Origin: Streptomyces vietnamensis
Lineage (GTDB): Bacteria; Actinomycetota; Actinomycetes; Streptomycetales; Streptomycetaceae
Reading direction: 5' to 3'
Assembly: GCF_000830005.1 (NCBI RefSeq)
Contig: NZ_CP010407.1
Coordinates: 2,337,001-2,401,000 of the forward strand
DNA length: 64,000 nt
In this document: one piece after another, positions 32,639 through 41,594 of the stretch
Position numbering within the stretch: the stretch's first letter is position 1
Layout: each line of letters starts with the position of its first letter
Made by a program: the position numbers and the translations under genes
Notes under the pieces: model-generated
The model's database searches: none
What the model was told of the DNA's origin: nothing
The model's input: the letters and a program-made list of their open reading frames with translations, nothing else

Positions 32639-33444
32639 GACTTCTTGGCCTTAGCGGTGTGGGCCGCGACCCAGATGGCAACTGCGATCAGCGCGCCCAG
32701 ACCGAAGATCCAGGCGAACAGGCCCTCGCTGACGGGGCCGAGGCCACCGAGCTTGAGACCACCCGGGCTCTCGGACGAGTCGCTGTTGACGGCCTGGACG
32801 TACGCGATGATGTCCTTCTTCTCCTTCTCCGGCATCGTGGTGTCGGGGAAGGAGGGCATGTTCTGCGGGCCGGTCTGCATGGCCTCGTAGAGGTGCTTCG
32901 GGTCCACGCCTTCGAGGCTGGGGGCGTACTTGCCGTAGGTCAGCGCGCCACCTTCACCGGTGAAGTTGTGGCACTGGGCACAGTTGGTGCGGAACAGCTC
33001 GCCACCCTTGGCGATGTCGGCACCGTCAGGGCTGTACTGGCCCTCGGTCGGCGCGATCGGGCCGGCGCCGAGGGAGGCCACGTACGCCGCGAGCTGGTCG
33101 ATCTGGGCCTGCGAGTAGATGACCTTCTTGCGCGGGACCTGGGCGCCCGGCTGCTGGGCCGGCATACGGCCCGTGCCGACCTGGAAGTCGACCGCGGCCG
33201 AACCGACGCCTACGAGGGACGGGCCGTCAGAGGTGCCCTGACCGCCGGTTCCGTGGCAGCTGGCGCAGCCGACGGAGTAGAGCTTCTTGCCCTCCTCGAT
33301 GGCGAGGGACTGGGCGGTTTCATCGGCCTTCGCCGTGCCCGCGGGCGCGAACGCGGCGTACAGCCCCCCAGTGGCCGCCAGCGCGAGAAGTAGGACGACG
33401 ACCGCCGCCAGCGGATGGCGTCGTCGTGCGGAGAGCTTTTTCAC
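32635..33444 (-). CDS. qcrC: Menaquinol-cytochrome c reductase dihaem cytochrome c subunit
   Basis: A 269-residue dihaem cytochrome c anchored at both ends. The two haem motifs are CASCH and CAQCH; axial Met candidates lie in TGRMPAQ and NMPSFPD. The N-terminal membrane segment follows RRRHPLAAVVVLLLAL and a C-terminal helix precedes HTAKAKKS. It passes electrons directly to the aa3 oxidase in the bc1-aa3 supercomplex. The start is GTG. The gap to ctaE is 74 bases, so ctaE and qcr are probably one transcript. Confidence 0.95.
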   Translation of the reverse strand: MKKLSARRRHPLAAVVVLLLALAATGGLYAAFAPAGTAKADETAQSLAIEEGKKLYSVGCASCHGTGGQGTSDGPSLVGVGSAAVDFQVGTGRMPAQQPGAQVPRKKVIYSQAQIDQLAAYVASLGAGPIAPTEGQYSPDGADIAKGGELFRTNCAQCHNFTGEGGALTYGKYAPSLEGVDPKHLYEAMQTGPQNMPSFPDTTMPEKEKKDIIAYVQAVNSDSSESPGGLKLGGLGPVSEGLFAWIFGLGALIAVAIWVAAHTAKAKKS

Positions 33445-33518
33445 GGATTACCCCGGTGTCAGGATCTTCTGCGTCGATGCTTGCTGGATGTCTCGGTCCG
33501 CCGTGGAGGCGGAGCCGA

Positions 33519-34139
33519 TTACTTGATCATGTAGATCGTGGCGAAGAGGCCGATCCAGACGACATCGACGAAGTGCCAGTAGTAGGACACGACGATGGCG
33601 GCGGTTGCCTGCTCGTGGGTGAACCTCTTGGCGGCGTAGGTCCGGCCGAGGACCAGCAGGAAGGCGATGAGACCGCCCGTCACGTGCAGGCCGTGGAAGC
33701 CGGTGGTCAGGTAGAACACCGTGCCGTACGGGTCGGAGGACAGCGAGAGGCCGTCCTTCTTGACCAGCTCGGTGTACTCGAAGACCTGGCCGCCGATGAA
33801 GATCGCACCCATCACGAACGTGATGATGAACCACGTCCGGAGCTTCTTCACATCGCCCCGCTCGGCGGCGAAGACGCCGAGCTGGCAGGTGAGGGAGGAG
33901 AGCACCAGGATCGTGGTGTTGGTCGCCGAGAAGGGGAAGTTCAAGGCCGAGGCCTTTTCCGCCCAGAACTCGGGACCCGTCACCGATCGCAGGGTGAAGT
34001 ACATCGCGAAGAGGGCCGCGAAGAACATCAGCTCGGAGCTCAACCAGATGATGGTTCCGACGCTGGTGAGGTTCGGTCGATTGACCGACGGGTGCGCGTG
34101 CCCTGTTTCTACTGTCGTTACTGTCGCCACGACCGACAT
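33519..34139 (-). CDS. ctaE: Cytochrome c oxidase subunit III
   Basis: A 206-residue, five-helix subunit III of the aa3 oxidase. Typical segments are [27 protein letters not shown] and [17 protein letters not shown]. It stabilises the catalytic core. The ATG lies inside a 19-base palindrome (34131-34149) and no clear ribosome-binding site precedes it, so initiation could be leaderless or structurally controlled. It heads the ctaE-qcrCAB cluster. Confidence 0.95.
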   Translation of the reverse strand: MSVVATVTTVETGHAHPSVNRPNLTSVGTIIWLSSELMFFAALFAMYFTLRSVTGPEFWAEKASALNFPFSATNTTILVLSSLTCQLGVFAAERGDVKKLRTWFIITFVMGAIFIGGQVFEYTELVKKDGLSLSSDPYGTVFYLTTGFHGLHVTGGLIAFLLVLGRTYAAKRFTHEQATAAIVVSYYWHFVDVVWIGLFATIYMIK

Positions 34140-34149
34140 TATGTCGGTC
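34131..34149. promoter_or_regulatory. Palindrome covering the ctaE start codon
   Basis: GACCGACAT-T-ATGTCGGTC is a perfect 19-base palindrome whose minus strand includes the ctaE ATG. In RNA it could place the start codon in the loop of a GACCGA/UCGGUC stem; in DNA it could be a dimer-binding site. The rest of 34150-34341, up to the receiver-like gene, shows no clear promoter motif to me. Confidence 0.5.
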
Positions 34150-34341
34150 GCTTATCCCGCCCTCACTCCGGGGGGTGCCGTTCGGAGTGTCAGGGGGGCG
34201 TGTCCAGCCCGAACGGCCCAGTGCGGAGGCCCCGGGGCGCCGTTCGAACAGGTGCTGAACGGGTGTTGACGGGGTGTGGACCGGAGTAGCATCCGGCGCA
34301 TCGATCGACGACCTTCCCACGGACTTCCCCACGGAGGAACG

Positions 34342-34743
34342 ATGCAGTCGAGTGCCACGGTCCTGGTCTACAGCGACGACGCGAACACCCGCGCGCAGGT
34401 GCGGCTCGCGGCCGGACGCAGGCCCGCGGCCGACGTTCCCCCGGTCGAGTTCGTGGAGTGCGCGACGCTGCCGGCGGTCCTGAAGCGCCTGGACGAGGGC
34501 GGGATCGACGTGTGCGTGCTCGACGGCGAGGCGGTGCCCGCCGGAGGCATGGGGGTCTGCCGGCAGATCAAGGACGAGGTCTTCCGCTGCCCGCCGGTGC
34601 TGCTGCTCATCGGGCGCCCGCAGGACGCCTGGCTGGCCACCTGGAGCCGTGCGGACGCCGCGGTCACCCTTCCGGTGGAACCGGTCGAGTTCGCGGCGTC
34701 CCTGGCGTCCCTGCTGCGCTCACGCCTGTCGCTCGACGCCTGA
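34342..34743 (+). CDS. Degenerate receiver-domain protein
   Basis: A 133-residue stand-alone receiver-like protein. The acidic pair (LVYSDDAN, residues 12-13) and the phosphoacceptor Asp (VCVLDGEAVP, residue 61) are kept. The usual Thr/Ser (here LLIGRP) and the conserved Lys before Pro (here VTLPVEP) are not, so it probably does not switch like a normal response regulator. GGAGG just upstream supports ATG 34342. It is divergent from ctaE and convergent with the L,D-transpeptidase, inside the respiratory block. The function is unknown. Confidence 0.8.
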   Translation: MQSSATVLVYSDDANTRAQVRLAAGRRPAADVPPVEFVECATLPAVLKRLDEGGIDVCVLDGEAVPAGGMGVCRQIKDEVFRCPPVLLLIGRPQDAWLATWSRADAAVTLPVEPVEFAASLASLLRSRLSLDA

Positions 34744-34766
34744 GGCGGCACGGGCGCGTGCGCCCG

Positions 34767-36020
34767 TCAGATGGAGGGCCTCAGATTGGCCTTCTCGGTG
34801 GGGGTCACCGGGCTTCCGGCGGCCTCCACCAGGGCGCTGCCCTGGCGCCACTTGGCCCAGTCCATGTTCCAGTCGCCGAAGCCGTTGCCGAAGGTGTCCA
34901 TCGTGTCGCCGATGCTGTTGACGACGCGGACGACGTCTCCGGGGCGGACGGTCTCGTAGAACCAGGCCGCGTTCTCCGTCGACATGCCGACACAGCCGTG
35001 GCTGACGTTCTCGACGCCCTGTGAGCCGACGGACCAGGGCGCGGCGTGCACGTACTCGCCGCTCCACGTCACCCGGGTGGCGTAGTACACGGGCAGGTCG
35101 TACGAGTCGGAGCTGCCCTCCGCGATGCCGATGCTGGTGCCCCGCATCCGGACGTAGTACTCCTTGCCGAGCACCACCTTGATGCCGTTGCGGGTGGAGA
35201 AGCCGGGCTTGCCGGTGGTCACCGGAATGGTGTTGATCACTTCTCCGTTGCGCTTCACGGTCATCTGGTGCGACTCGGCGTCCGTGACGGCCTCGATCCG
35301 GTCGCCGATCTTCAGCTTCAGCGGCTTGGAGGCGCCGCCGTAGAGCTTGTCGCCGACCTTGAGGCCGTCCAGGTTGCCGGTGACCGTGACGAGCGCCCCG
35401 GCCGGCCAGTACTCCTCCGGACGGAAGTGCAGTTTCTTGTCGTCCACCCAGTACCAGGAGCCCTCGACGGAGGGCGTGGAGTGGACCTTGAGGGCCCGTT
35501 CGACGATCGCGCGCTGGGACCGGTCCTTGACCGGAAGGCTGAGCTCCGCCGTGATCGGCTGTCCGACGCCGTACGTGCCCGCCTCCGGCCCGAAGGTCAC
35601 GGTGAGGGCCCGTTTGGCCGGAGCCGTCTCGAAAGTGAACGTACGGGCTCCTGGCGCGCCGTCCTCGTCCTCGGTGGCCACCTGGACGGTGTAGCGGGCG
35701 CCGGCCGCCAGGGAGGCCGTGGAGCGCCAGCGCCGGCCGTCCGCGGTGAGTTCGCCGGCCAGGTGGTGACCCGAGGCGTCGGTGGCGGTGACGTCGGTGA
35801 TCCGGCCGTCGTCGTCCTTGGTGGTGATCTCCAGGGGCTTCTCGGGGTCCGCCTTGGCCCCGTCGGCGGGGGCGTTGACCGCGAGCTGGTCCGCCGCGTC
35901 GTAGGCCTTCTCCGCCAGCGGGTGGCTGTCCGAGCCCGCGCAGGCGGTGGCGCCCGCGGTGACGGTGACGGCCAGAAGAGTGCAGCTCAGAACAGTCCGA
36001 ATGCGCGGCGTGTCGTTCAT
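34767..36020 (-). CDS. L,D-transpeptidase lipoprotein (YkuD domain)
   Basis: A 417-residue exported protein. The signal peptide ends in the lipobox TACAG at about residue 27. Two Ig-like domains (residues ~50-250) precede the YkuD catalytic domain with the motif SHGCVGMS, in which Cys is the nucleophile. It should make 3-3 cross-links in peptidoglycan or attach proteins to it. The start ATG 36020 gives a good signal peptide. Its place between ctaE and ctaF is odd functionally, but as I recall it is conserved in streptomycetes. Confidence 0.9.
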   Translation of the reverse strand: MNDTPRIRTVLSCTLLAVTVTAGATACAGSDSHPLAEKAYDAADQLAVNAPADGAKADPEKPLEITTKDDDGRITDVTATDASGHHLAGELTADGRRWRSTASLAAGARYTVQVATEDEDGAPGARTFTFETAPAKRALTVTFGPEAGTYGVGQPITAELSLPVKDRSQRAIVERALKVHSTPSVEGSWYWVDDKKLHFRPEEYWPAGALVTVTGNLDGLKVGDKLYGGASKPLKLKIGDRIEAVTDAESHQMTVKRNGEVINTIPVTTGKPGFSTRNGIKVVLGKEYYVRMRGTSIGIAEGSSDSYDLPVYYATRVTWSGEYVHAAPWSVGSQGVENVSHGCVGMSTENAAWFYETVRPGDVVRVVNSIGDTMDTFGNGFGDWNMDWAKWRQGSALVEAAGSPVTPTEKANLRPSI

Positions 36021-36071
36021 GACTTCACGCTAAGGACGATTCTCACGACCGGCGCGCCGAGTGCTGCAAAA

Positions 36072-36113
36072 GAGGGGCCCGGACACTTCGGTGACGAAGT
36101 GTCCGGGCCCCTC
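36072..36113. terminator. Terminator after ctaF
   Basis: A perfect 18-base inverted repeat, arms 36072-36089 and 36096-36113 (GAGGGGCCCGGACACTTC and its complement), 29 bases after the ctaF stop. It ends the ctaCDF transcript. Confidence 0.88.
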
Positions 36114-36142
36114 GGTGTGCTCCGGTGCGGAGCGGGGTACCG

Positions 36143-36541
36143 CTACTGGTTCTGGTTCTCGCCGCGGTAGAACTCGAAGACCCAGCCGAACAGGCCGACG
36201 AGGATCAGCGGGGCGGAGAAGTACAGCAGCCACCAGCCCATCGCGATGGCGAGGAAGGCGAGCGCACCGCCGATGGCCAGCGACAGCGGCTGCCAGCTGT
36301 GCGGGGCGAAGAAGCCCACCTCACCGGCCTCGTCCGCGACGTCGGCCTCCTTGTCGTCCTGCGCCATCGCGTCGACACGCTTGGCCGTGAAGGCCAGGTA
36401 GTAGCCGATCATGATGGCCAGGCCGAAGGCCAGGAAGAGCGCCGTCGTACCGACCGGCTCCTTGGACCAGACGCCGTACAGGATCGCCATGGCAAGGATG
36501 AAGACGCTCAGCCAGATGAACATCTTGCCCTGGATCTTCAC
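36143..36541 (-). CDS. ctaF: Cytochrome c oxidase subunit IV, actinobacterial type
   Basis: A 132-residue four-helix subunit found in actinobacterial aa3 oxidases. Hydrophobic segments are [33 protein letters not shown], and a C-terminal pair ([29 protein letters not shown]), with PHSWQPL between. The GTG start overlaps the ctaD stop in GTGA, so it is translationally coupled and last in ctaC-ctaD-ctaF. Confidence 0.93.
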   Translation of the reverse strand: MKIQGKMFIWLSVFILAMAILYGVWSKEPVGTTALFLAFGLAIMIGYYLAFTAKRVDAMAQDDKEADVADEAGEVGFFAPHSWQPLSLAIGGALAFLAIAMGWWLLYFSAPLILVGLFGWVFEFYRGENQNQ

Positions 36542-38274
36542 TTGCCGGCCTCCTTGCTGCCCGTGAGGGCCGCGGCCTCGTGCGGCTTGTTCTCGAGCTG
36601 GTCGAGAGCGGCGATCTCAGGGTGGTGCAGGTCGAACGCCGGGGATTCCGAACGGATCCGCGGCAGGGTGAGGAAGTTGTGCCGCGGCGGCGGGCAGGAC
36701 GTCGCCCACTCGAGCGAACGGCCGTAGCCCCACGGGTCGTCGACCTCGATCTTCTTGCCGTACTTGGCGGTCTTCCAGACGTTGTAGAAGAACGGCAGGA
36801 TCGACAGGCCGAGCAGGAACGAGGAGATCGTCGAGATCGTGTTCAGCGTGGTGAAGCCGTCGGCGTCGAGGTAGTCCGCGTAACGACGCGGCATGCCCTC
36901 GGCACCGAGCCAGTGCTGCACCAGGAACGTGCCGTGGAAGCCCACGAACAGCGTCCAGAACGTGATCTTGCCGAGGCGCTCGTCGAGCATCTTGCCGGTG
37001 AACTTCGGCCACCAGAAGTGGAAGCCGGAGAACATCGCGAAGACGACGGTGCCGAAGATGACGTAGTGGAAGTGCGCCACGACGAAGTACGAGTCGGAGA
37101 CGTGGAAGTCCATCGGGGGCGAGGCCAGGATGACGCCGGTCAGACCACCGAAGGTGAAGGTGATCAGGAAGCCGACGGCCCAGAGCATCGGGGTCTCGAA
37201 GGACAGCGAGCCCTTCCACATCGTTCCGATCCAGTTGAAGAACTTCACGCCGGTCGGTACGGCGATGAGGAACGTCATGAAGGAGAAGAACGGGAGGAGC
37301 ACGCCACCGGTGACGTACATGTGGTGCGCCCACACGGTCACGGACAGACCGGCGATCGCGATGGTCGCGGCCACCAGACCGATGTAGCCGAACATCGGCT
37401 TGCGGCTGAAGACCGGAATGACCTCGGAGATGATGCCGAAGAAGGGCAAGGCGATGATGTACACCTCTGGGTGTCCGAAGAACCAGAAGAGGTGTTGCCA
37501 GAGCAGCGCTCCGCCGTTGGCCGCGTCGAAGACGTGGGCACCGAACTTGCGGTCCGCCTCGAGGGCGAACAGCGCGGCCGCCAGGACCGGGAAGGCGAGC
37601 AGGACCAGGACACCGGTCAGCAGCACGTTCCAGGTGAAGATCGGCATGCGGAACATCGTCATGCCCGGAGCGCGCATGCAGATGATCGTGGTGATGAAGT
37701 TGACCGAACCGAGGATCGTGCCGAAGCCGGAGAAGGCCAGACCCATGATCCACATGTCGGCGCCGACACCCGGCGAGCGGACGGCGTCCGACAGCGGGGA
37801 GTAGGCGAACCAGCCGAAGTCGGCCGCACCCTGCGGGGTGAGGAAGCCGGCCACCGCGATGATCGAGCCGAAGAGGTACAGCCAGTAGGCGAACATGTTC
37901 AGCCGCGGGAACGCCACGTCGGGCGCGCCGATCTGCAGCGGCATGATCCAGTTCGCGAAACCGGCGAACAGCGGCGTCGCGAACATCAGCAGCATGATCG
38001 TGCCGTGCATCGTGAACGCCTGGTTGAACTGCTCGTTCGACATGATCTGCGTACCCGGACGGGCCAGCTCGGCGCGCATGAAGAGCGCCATGAGTCCGCC
38101 GATGCAGAAGAAGACGAACGACGTGACGAGGTAGAGCGTACCGATCGTCTTGTGGTCCGTGGTGGTGAGCCACTTGATGACCACGTTGCCGGGCTGCTTG
38201 CGCCGTACGGGCAGCTCGTTCTCGTACGAGTCCTCAGCTGCGGCGGCACCCTGGGTTTCGTTGTGGATGCTCAC
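36538..38274 (-). CDS. ctaD: Cytochrome c oxidase subunit I
   Basis: A 578-residue, twelve-helix haem-copper oxidase core. Haem a ligand His is in [10 protein letters not shown]; the CuB/Tyr centre is [11 protein letters not shown]; the His pair in [10 protein letters not shown] and the haem a3/a histidines in [11 protein letters not shown] are present. It reduces oxygen to water and pumps protons. The GTG start overlaps the ctaC stop, and the stop overlaps the ctaF start, so the three genes form one coupled operon. Confidence 0.97.
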   Translation of the reverse strand: MSIHNETQGAAAAEDSYENELPVRRKQPGNVVIKWLTTTDHKTIGTLYLVTSFVFFCIGGLMALFMRAELARPGTQIMSNEQFNQAFTMHGTIMLLMFATPLFAGFANWIMPLQIGAPDVAFPRLNMFAYWLYLFGSIIAVAGFLTPQGAADFGWFAYSPLSDAVRSPGVGADMWIMGLAFSGFGTILGSVNFITTIICMRAPGMTMFRMPIFTWNVLLTGVLVLLAFPVLAAALFALEADRKFGAHVFDAANGGALLWQHLFWFFGHPEVYIIALPFFGIISEVIPVFSRKPMFGYIGLVAATIAIAGLSVTVWAHHMYVTGGVLLPFFSFMTFLIAVPTGVKFFNWIGTMWKGSLSFETPMLWAVGFLITFTFGGLTGVILASPPMDFHVSDSYFVVAHFHYVIFGTVVFAMFSGFHFWWPKFTGKMLDERLGKITFWTLFVGFHGTFLVQHWLGAEGMPRRYADYLDADGFTTLNTISTISSFLLGLSILPFFYNVWKTAKYGKKIEVDDPWGYGRSLEWATSCPPPRHNFLTLPRIRSESPAFDLHHPEIAALDQLENKPHEAAALTGSKEAGK

Positions 38275-39236
38275 AGTTGGTGCTTCTCCGCATTCCTAGC
38301 CGGGTCCGTCTGCTCGATGCCGGACGGGATGTAGCCGGTCTGCCCCTTCGCGGCGAGCTCCTTCAGGTGCGCCTGGTAGCGCTCCGGGGAGACCACCTTG
38401 ACGTTGAAGAGCATCCGGGAGTGGTCGACACCGCACAGCTCGGCGCACTTGCCGAGGAAGGTGCCTTCCCGCGTCGGAGTCACCTCGAAGGAGTTGGTGT
38501 GACCCGGGATGACGTCCTGCTTCATGAGGAAGGGGACCACCCAGAAGGAGTGGATGACGTCACGGGAGGTCAGGACGAACCGGACCTTCTCACCCTTCGG
38601 CAGCCACAGGGTCGGGCCCGGGTTGCCGGTCTGCGGGTTCCGGTCGCCGGGGATGCCGGCGTCGTAGACACCGCCCGCGTTCTCCGGGAAGTCCGCGAGG
38701 TACTTGTCCGGGAGCGAGGCGAGGTTCTTGTCCGTCTTGGCGTCACCCTTCACACCGGGCACGTTCTCGACGTAGTTGAAGCCCCAGCTCCACTGGTAGC
38801 CGACCACGTTGACCGTGTGAGCCGGCTTCGGGGTGAGCTCGAGGAGCTTCGACTCGTCGCGCGCGGTGAAGTAGAAGAGCACCGAGACGATGATGAGCGG
38901 AGTGACCGTGTACAGCGCCTCGATGGGCATGTTGTAACGGGTCTGCGGAGGTACCTCGACCTTGGTCCGGCTGCGCCGGTGGAAGATGGTGGCCCAGAGG
39001 ATCAGGCCCCACACCAGGATGCCCGTGATCAGGGCCGCGGCCCAGGAGCCCTGCCACAGGGAGAGGATCCGAGGCGCCTCTTCCGTGACGGGGGTGGGCA
39101 TGCCAAGGCGGGGGAAGTCTTCCCAGTTGTACGAGCAGCCCGTGGCTGTCGCCAGGATCAGGCCCGCAGTCAGCACCTGCGGCAGCTTCCGCCGCATCGG
39201 GCGCCGCGACGAGCGGTCGGAGCCGTTGGGACTCAC
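38271..39236 (-). CDS. ctaC: Cytochrome c oxidase subunit II
   Basis: A 321-residue lipoprotein subunit II. The lipobox is TATGC near residue 35, two membrane helices follow, and the cupredoxin domain carries the CuA site in DVIHSFWV and [14 protein letters not shown]. It passes electrons from cytochrome c to subunit I. GTG 39236 is chosen for GGGAAGG just upstream. The longer frame to 39347 would run into the promoter region, where an AT-rich patch at about 39330-39375 contains TAGGGT on the minus strand. Confidence 0.93.
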   Translation of the reverse strand: MSPNGSDRSSRRPMRRKLPQVLTAGLILATATGCSYNWEDFPRLGMPTPVTEEAPRILSLWQGSWAAALITGILVWGLILWATIFHRRSRTKVEVPPQTRYNMPIEALYTVTPLIIVSVLFYFTARDESKLLELTPKPAHTVNVVGYQWSWGFNYVENVPGVKGDAKTDKNLASLPDKYLADFPENAGGVYDAGIPGDRNPQTGNPGPTLWLPKGEKVRFVLTSRDVIHSFWVVPFLMKQDVIPGHTNSFEVTPTREGTFLGKCAELCGVDHSRMLFNVKVVSPERYQAHLKELAAKGQTGYIPSGIEQTDPARNAEKHQL

Positions 39237-39519
39237 GTAGCGCCTTCCCGAGAGTCTCGGCCCGCAGTGGTCGGCCACGGCCGTCCGTCTCGCTGGTCGG
39301 TCGCCGCCCCGGCCGCGGGCAGGGGTTTGGATGTTTATGCGGACCAAACCCTACTGGACGCTATTTGGGGTCGCGCGGGGAGGGTGCCCAACGCGCCGTC
39401 CGAGTCCCCGAAGGGGTGGACCCAGGGGTTCCGGAAGGGGGTGGGGGACGCCCGTTCGGCGGTCTGGCGGCGCGCGGGGGCGGGCATCTGACGAGGGCTC
39501 ATCACGTGTCCGGGTCCTC

Positions 39520-39561
39520 GGGCCGGAGGTGGTGGATCCCGGGCCGGAGGTGGTGGATCCC
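39520..39561 (+). repeat. 21-base tandem repeat, two exact copies
   Basis: Two identical 21-base units (39520-39540 and 39541-39561) beginning GGGCCGGAGGTGGTGGATCC. A degenerate third unit leads into the 46-base array that follows. Confidence 0.9.
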
Positions 39562-39580
39562 GGGGTCCGCGGTGGTGGGT

Positions 39581-39718
39581 CTCCCCGCTCCACGAGCGGT
39601 GGACCCCCGGGCCTGCGGTGGTGGGCCTCCCCGCTCCACGAGCGGTGGACCCCCGGGCCCGCGGTCGTGGATCTCCCCGCTCCACGGGCGGTGGACCCCC
39701 GCGCTCTACGGTGGAGGG
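39581..39718 (+). repeat. 46-base tandem repeat, three copies, ending at the start codon
   Basis: Units 39581-39626, 39627-39672 and 39673-39718, each starting CTCCCCGCTCCACGAGCGG (third copy GGGCGG). Each has a CCGCTC-CAC-GAGCGG hairpin. The third copy ends at the base before the ATG of the desulfurase-TusA gene, and its last bases GGAGGG form the ribosome-binding site. No unique spacers, so not CRISPR. Confidence 0.9.
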
Positions 39719-41104
39719 ATGCCGTACTTCGACGCCGCGTCCGCCGCTCCTCTGCACCCCGTCGCCCGCCAGGCGCTGCTCGCCGCCCTGGACGAGGGCT
39801 GGGCCGACCCGGCCCGCCTCTACCGGGAGGGGCGGCGGGCCCGGCTGCTGCTCGACGCCGCCAGGGAGGCCGCCGCGGAGGCCGTGGGGTGCCGCCCGGA
39901 CGAGCTCGTGTTCACTCCTTCGGGGACGCGCGCGGTTCACGCCGGAATCTCCGGCGCGCTCGCGGGACGTCGGCGTGTCGGAAACCGGCTGGTGGTCTCC
40001 GCGGTCGAACACTCCTCCGTCCTGCACGCCGGCGAGACGCACGCGGCGGCGGGCGGGACGGTGACCGAGGTGCCGGTGGACCGGTCGGGGGCGGTGGACG
40101 CGGCCGCCTTCGCGGCGGCGCTGGGTGCAGATACGGCCCTGGCGTGCCTCCAGTCGGCCAACCACGAGGTGGGCACCGAGCAGCCGGTGGCCGAGGTCGC
40201 CGAGGCCTGCCGGGCGGCGGGAGTGCCGCTCCTGGTGGACGCGGCCCAGTCACTCGGCTGGGGGCCGGTGCCGGAGGGCTGGTCACTGCTCGCGGCGAGC
40301 GCGCACAAGTGGGGCGGGCCGGCGGGCGTCGGCCTCCTCGCGGTGCGCAAGGGCGTCCGGTTCGCCCCGCAAGGCCCGTCGGACGAGCGGGAGTCGGGCC
40401 GGGCGCCGGGCTTCGAGAACCTGCCGGCGATCGTGGCGGCGGCGGCCTCGCTGCGGGCGGTCCGGGCGGAGGCGGCGGCCGAGGGGGCCCGGCTGCGGGC
40501 CCTGGTGGACCGGATCCGGGCCCGGGTGCCGGAGCTGGTGCCGGACGTGGAGGTGGTGGGCGACCCGGTGCGCCGGCTCCCCCACCTCGTCACCTTCTCC
40601 TGCCTGTACGTCGACGGCGAGACGCTCCTTCACGAGCTGGACCGGGAGGGTTTCTCCGTTTCGTCCGGTTCGTCGTGCACGAGTTCGACGCTGACGCCCA
40701 GCCATGTGCTGCGCGCGATGGGGGTGCTGAGCGAGGGGAACGTCCGGGTGTCCCTGCCGACGGGAACGTCGGAGGAAGACGTGGACCGCTTCCTCGCCGT
40801 CCTCCCGGGGGTGGTGGCGGAGGTACGGGAACGGCTCGGCGCCCCCGAAGCCATGCCGTCCGTCCCCGCGCCCTCGGGCTCGCTCGTCGTGGACTCCCTC
40901 GGCAAGCGCTGCCCGATCCCGGTGATCGAACTGGCGAAGGTGATCGGGGAGGTGCCGGTGGGCGGGACGGTGACGGTCCTGTCGGACGACGCGGCGGCGC
41001 GGCTGGACATTCCGGCGTGGTGCGAGATGCGGGGGCAGGAGTACGTGGGGGAGTCGCCGTCGCCGGGGGGTGGCGTGGCGTACGTGGTCCGCCGACTGTC
41101 GTAA
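39719..41104 (+). CDS. Cysteine desulfurase fused to a TusA sulfur-carrier domain
   Basis: A 461-residue fusion. Residues ~1-375 are a NifS/IscS-type PLP enzyme: ANHEVGTEQPV, DAAQSLGWG, the PLP Lys in ASAHKWGGPAGVG, and the persulfide Cys in SSGSSCTSSTLTPSHVL. Residues ~385-461 are a TusA/SirA domain starting LVVDSLGKRCPIPVIELAKV, whose CPxP Cys accepts sulfur. The enzyme should take sulfur from cysteine and pass it within the same chain, for tRNA thiolation or cofactor synthesis. ATG 39719 is set by GGAGGG; the long upstream frame lies in repeats. Confidence 0.88.
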   Translation: MPYFDAASAAPLHPVARQALLAALDEGWADPARLYREGRRARLLLDAAREAAAEAVGCRPDELVFTPSGTRAVHAGISGALAGRRRVGNRLVVSAVEHSSVLHAGETHAAAGGTVTEVPVDRSGAVDAAAFAAALGADTALACLQSANHEVGTEQPVAEVAEACRAAGVPLLVDAAQSLGWGPVPEGWSLLAASAHKWGGPAGVGLLAVRKGVRFAPQGPSDERESGRAPGFENLPAIVAAAASLRAVRAEAAAEGARLRALVDRIRARVPELVPDVEVVGDPVRRLPHLVTFSCLYVDGETLLHELDREGFSVSSGSSCTSSTLTPSHVLRAMGVLSEGNVRVSLPTGTSEEDVDRFLAVLPGVVAEVRERLGAPEAMPSVPAPSGSLVVDSLGKRCPIPVIELAKVIGEVPVGGTVTVLSDDAAARLDIPAWCEMRGQEYVGESPSPGGGVAYVVRRLS

Positions 41105-41594
41105 CCCGCACCCCGTTGCGGGCGGCGCCCGTCCGGGGCGGTGCGCCCCCGCCGCCCCCGTTGTGGGCGCCTCGTGCCGCCCCCGTTGTGGGCAATCGTT
41201 CCGCTGGGGCGGAACGGGTGGGCACAACGGACCCGCGCCCTGCCGGCGCCCGAGGCTCCCGCGCCCGAACCCGCACCACGTCGTGCGGCGCCGCTGGGGT
41301 GCGGGTCCAGGCACAGGGGGCGGGGGCGCGGCCAGGCGCGCCGTCCCGTGTGCCCACCCTCCCCCAAGCTCTCGGCTTCGCTCGAGCAGGGGGGACCCCC
41401 TTGCCCCAGCGGGACGATTGCCCACACGGGGGGCGGCGAAGGGCACTGCCCAGCACAGGCGCGGGCCCGCACGGGGCGAGGCGACGTCCAGCCGAGCGCG
41501 GGCACCCGCGGGGGCAGGGCGACGTCCGGCCGGGCGCGGGCACCCGCGGGGGCGGCAGGCCCGGATGGGCGGCGCCCAGTCGGGTGCGGGCGGG
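41105..41594. repeat. Composite repeat, copy B, interrupted by a second palindromic repeat
   Basis: Fills the 490-base gap between convergent genes. Unit L is 41184-41229. Unit R spans 41346-41429 because a 45-base sequence (41359-41403) has replaced seven bases of its inner stem. Left of unit L are copies of a GTTGTGGGC motif, including a stretch identical to copy C. Right of unit R (41430-41590) are about three ~40-base GC-rich units (GTCCAGCCGAGCGCGGGC type). Confidence 0.9.
41359..41403. repeat. Palindromic insertion within composite repeat copy B
   Basis: A 45-base sequence starting CTCCCCCAAGCTCTCGGCTT and ending CCCCCTTG, absent from the other three copies. It contains CCCCC...GGGGG and GCTC...GAGC complementarity plus GGGGGGACCCCC. 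From memory, very similar short palindromes are scattered between genes in many streptomycetes. It may be a small mobile repeat; I have not searched for it. Confidence 0.8.

Larger units (their letters stand above)
39237..39718. promoter_or_regulatory. Divergent region between ctaC and the desulfurase-TusA gene, with tandem repeats
   Basis: 482 bases without a gene. The left part (39237-39510) should hold the ctaC promoter; the only clear signal is an AT-rich patch at 39330-39375 with TAGGGT reading towards ctaC. The right part is a set of tandem repeats listed separately. Open frames running through this region have no other support. Confidence 0.5.

Noticed and set aside
39581..39718. CRISPR array
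   Set aside because: The 46-base units (and the 36-base units at 20101-20236) are contiguous with no unique spacers, and no cas genes are present.
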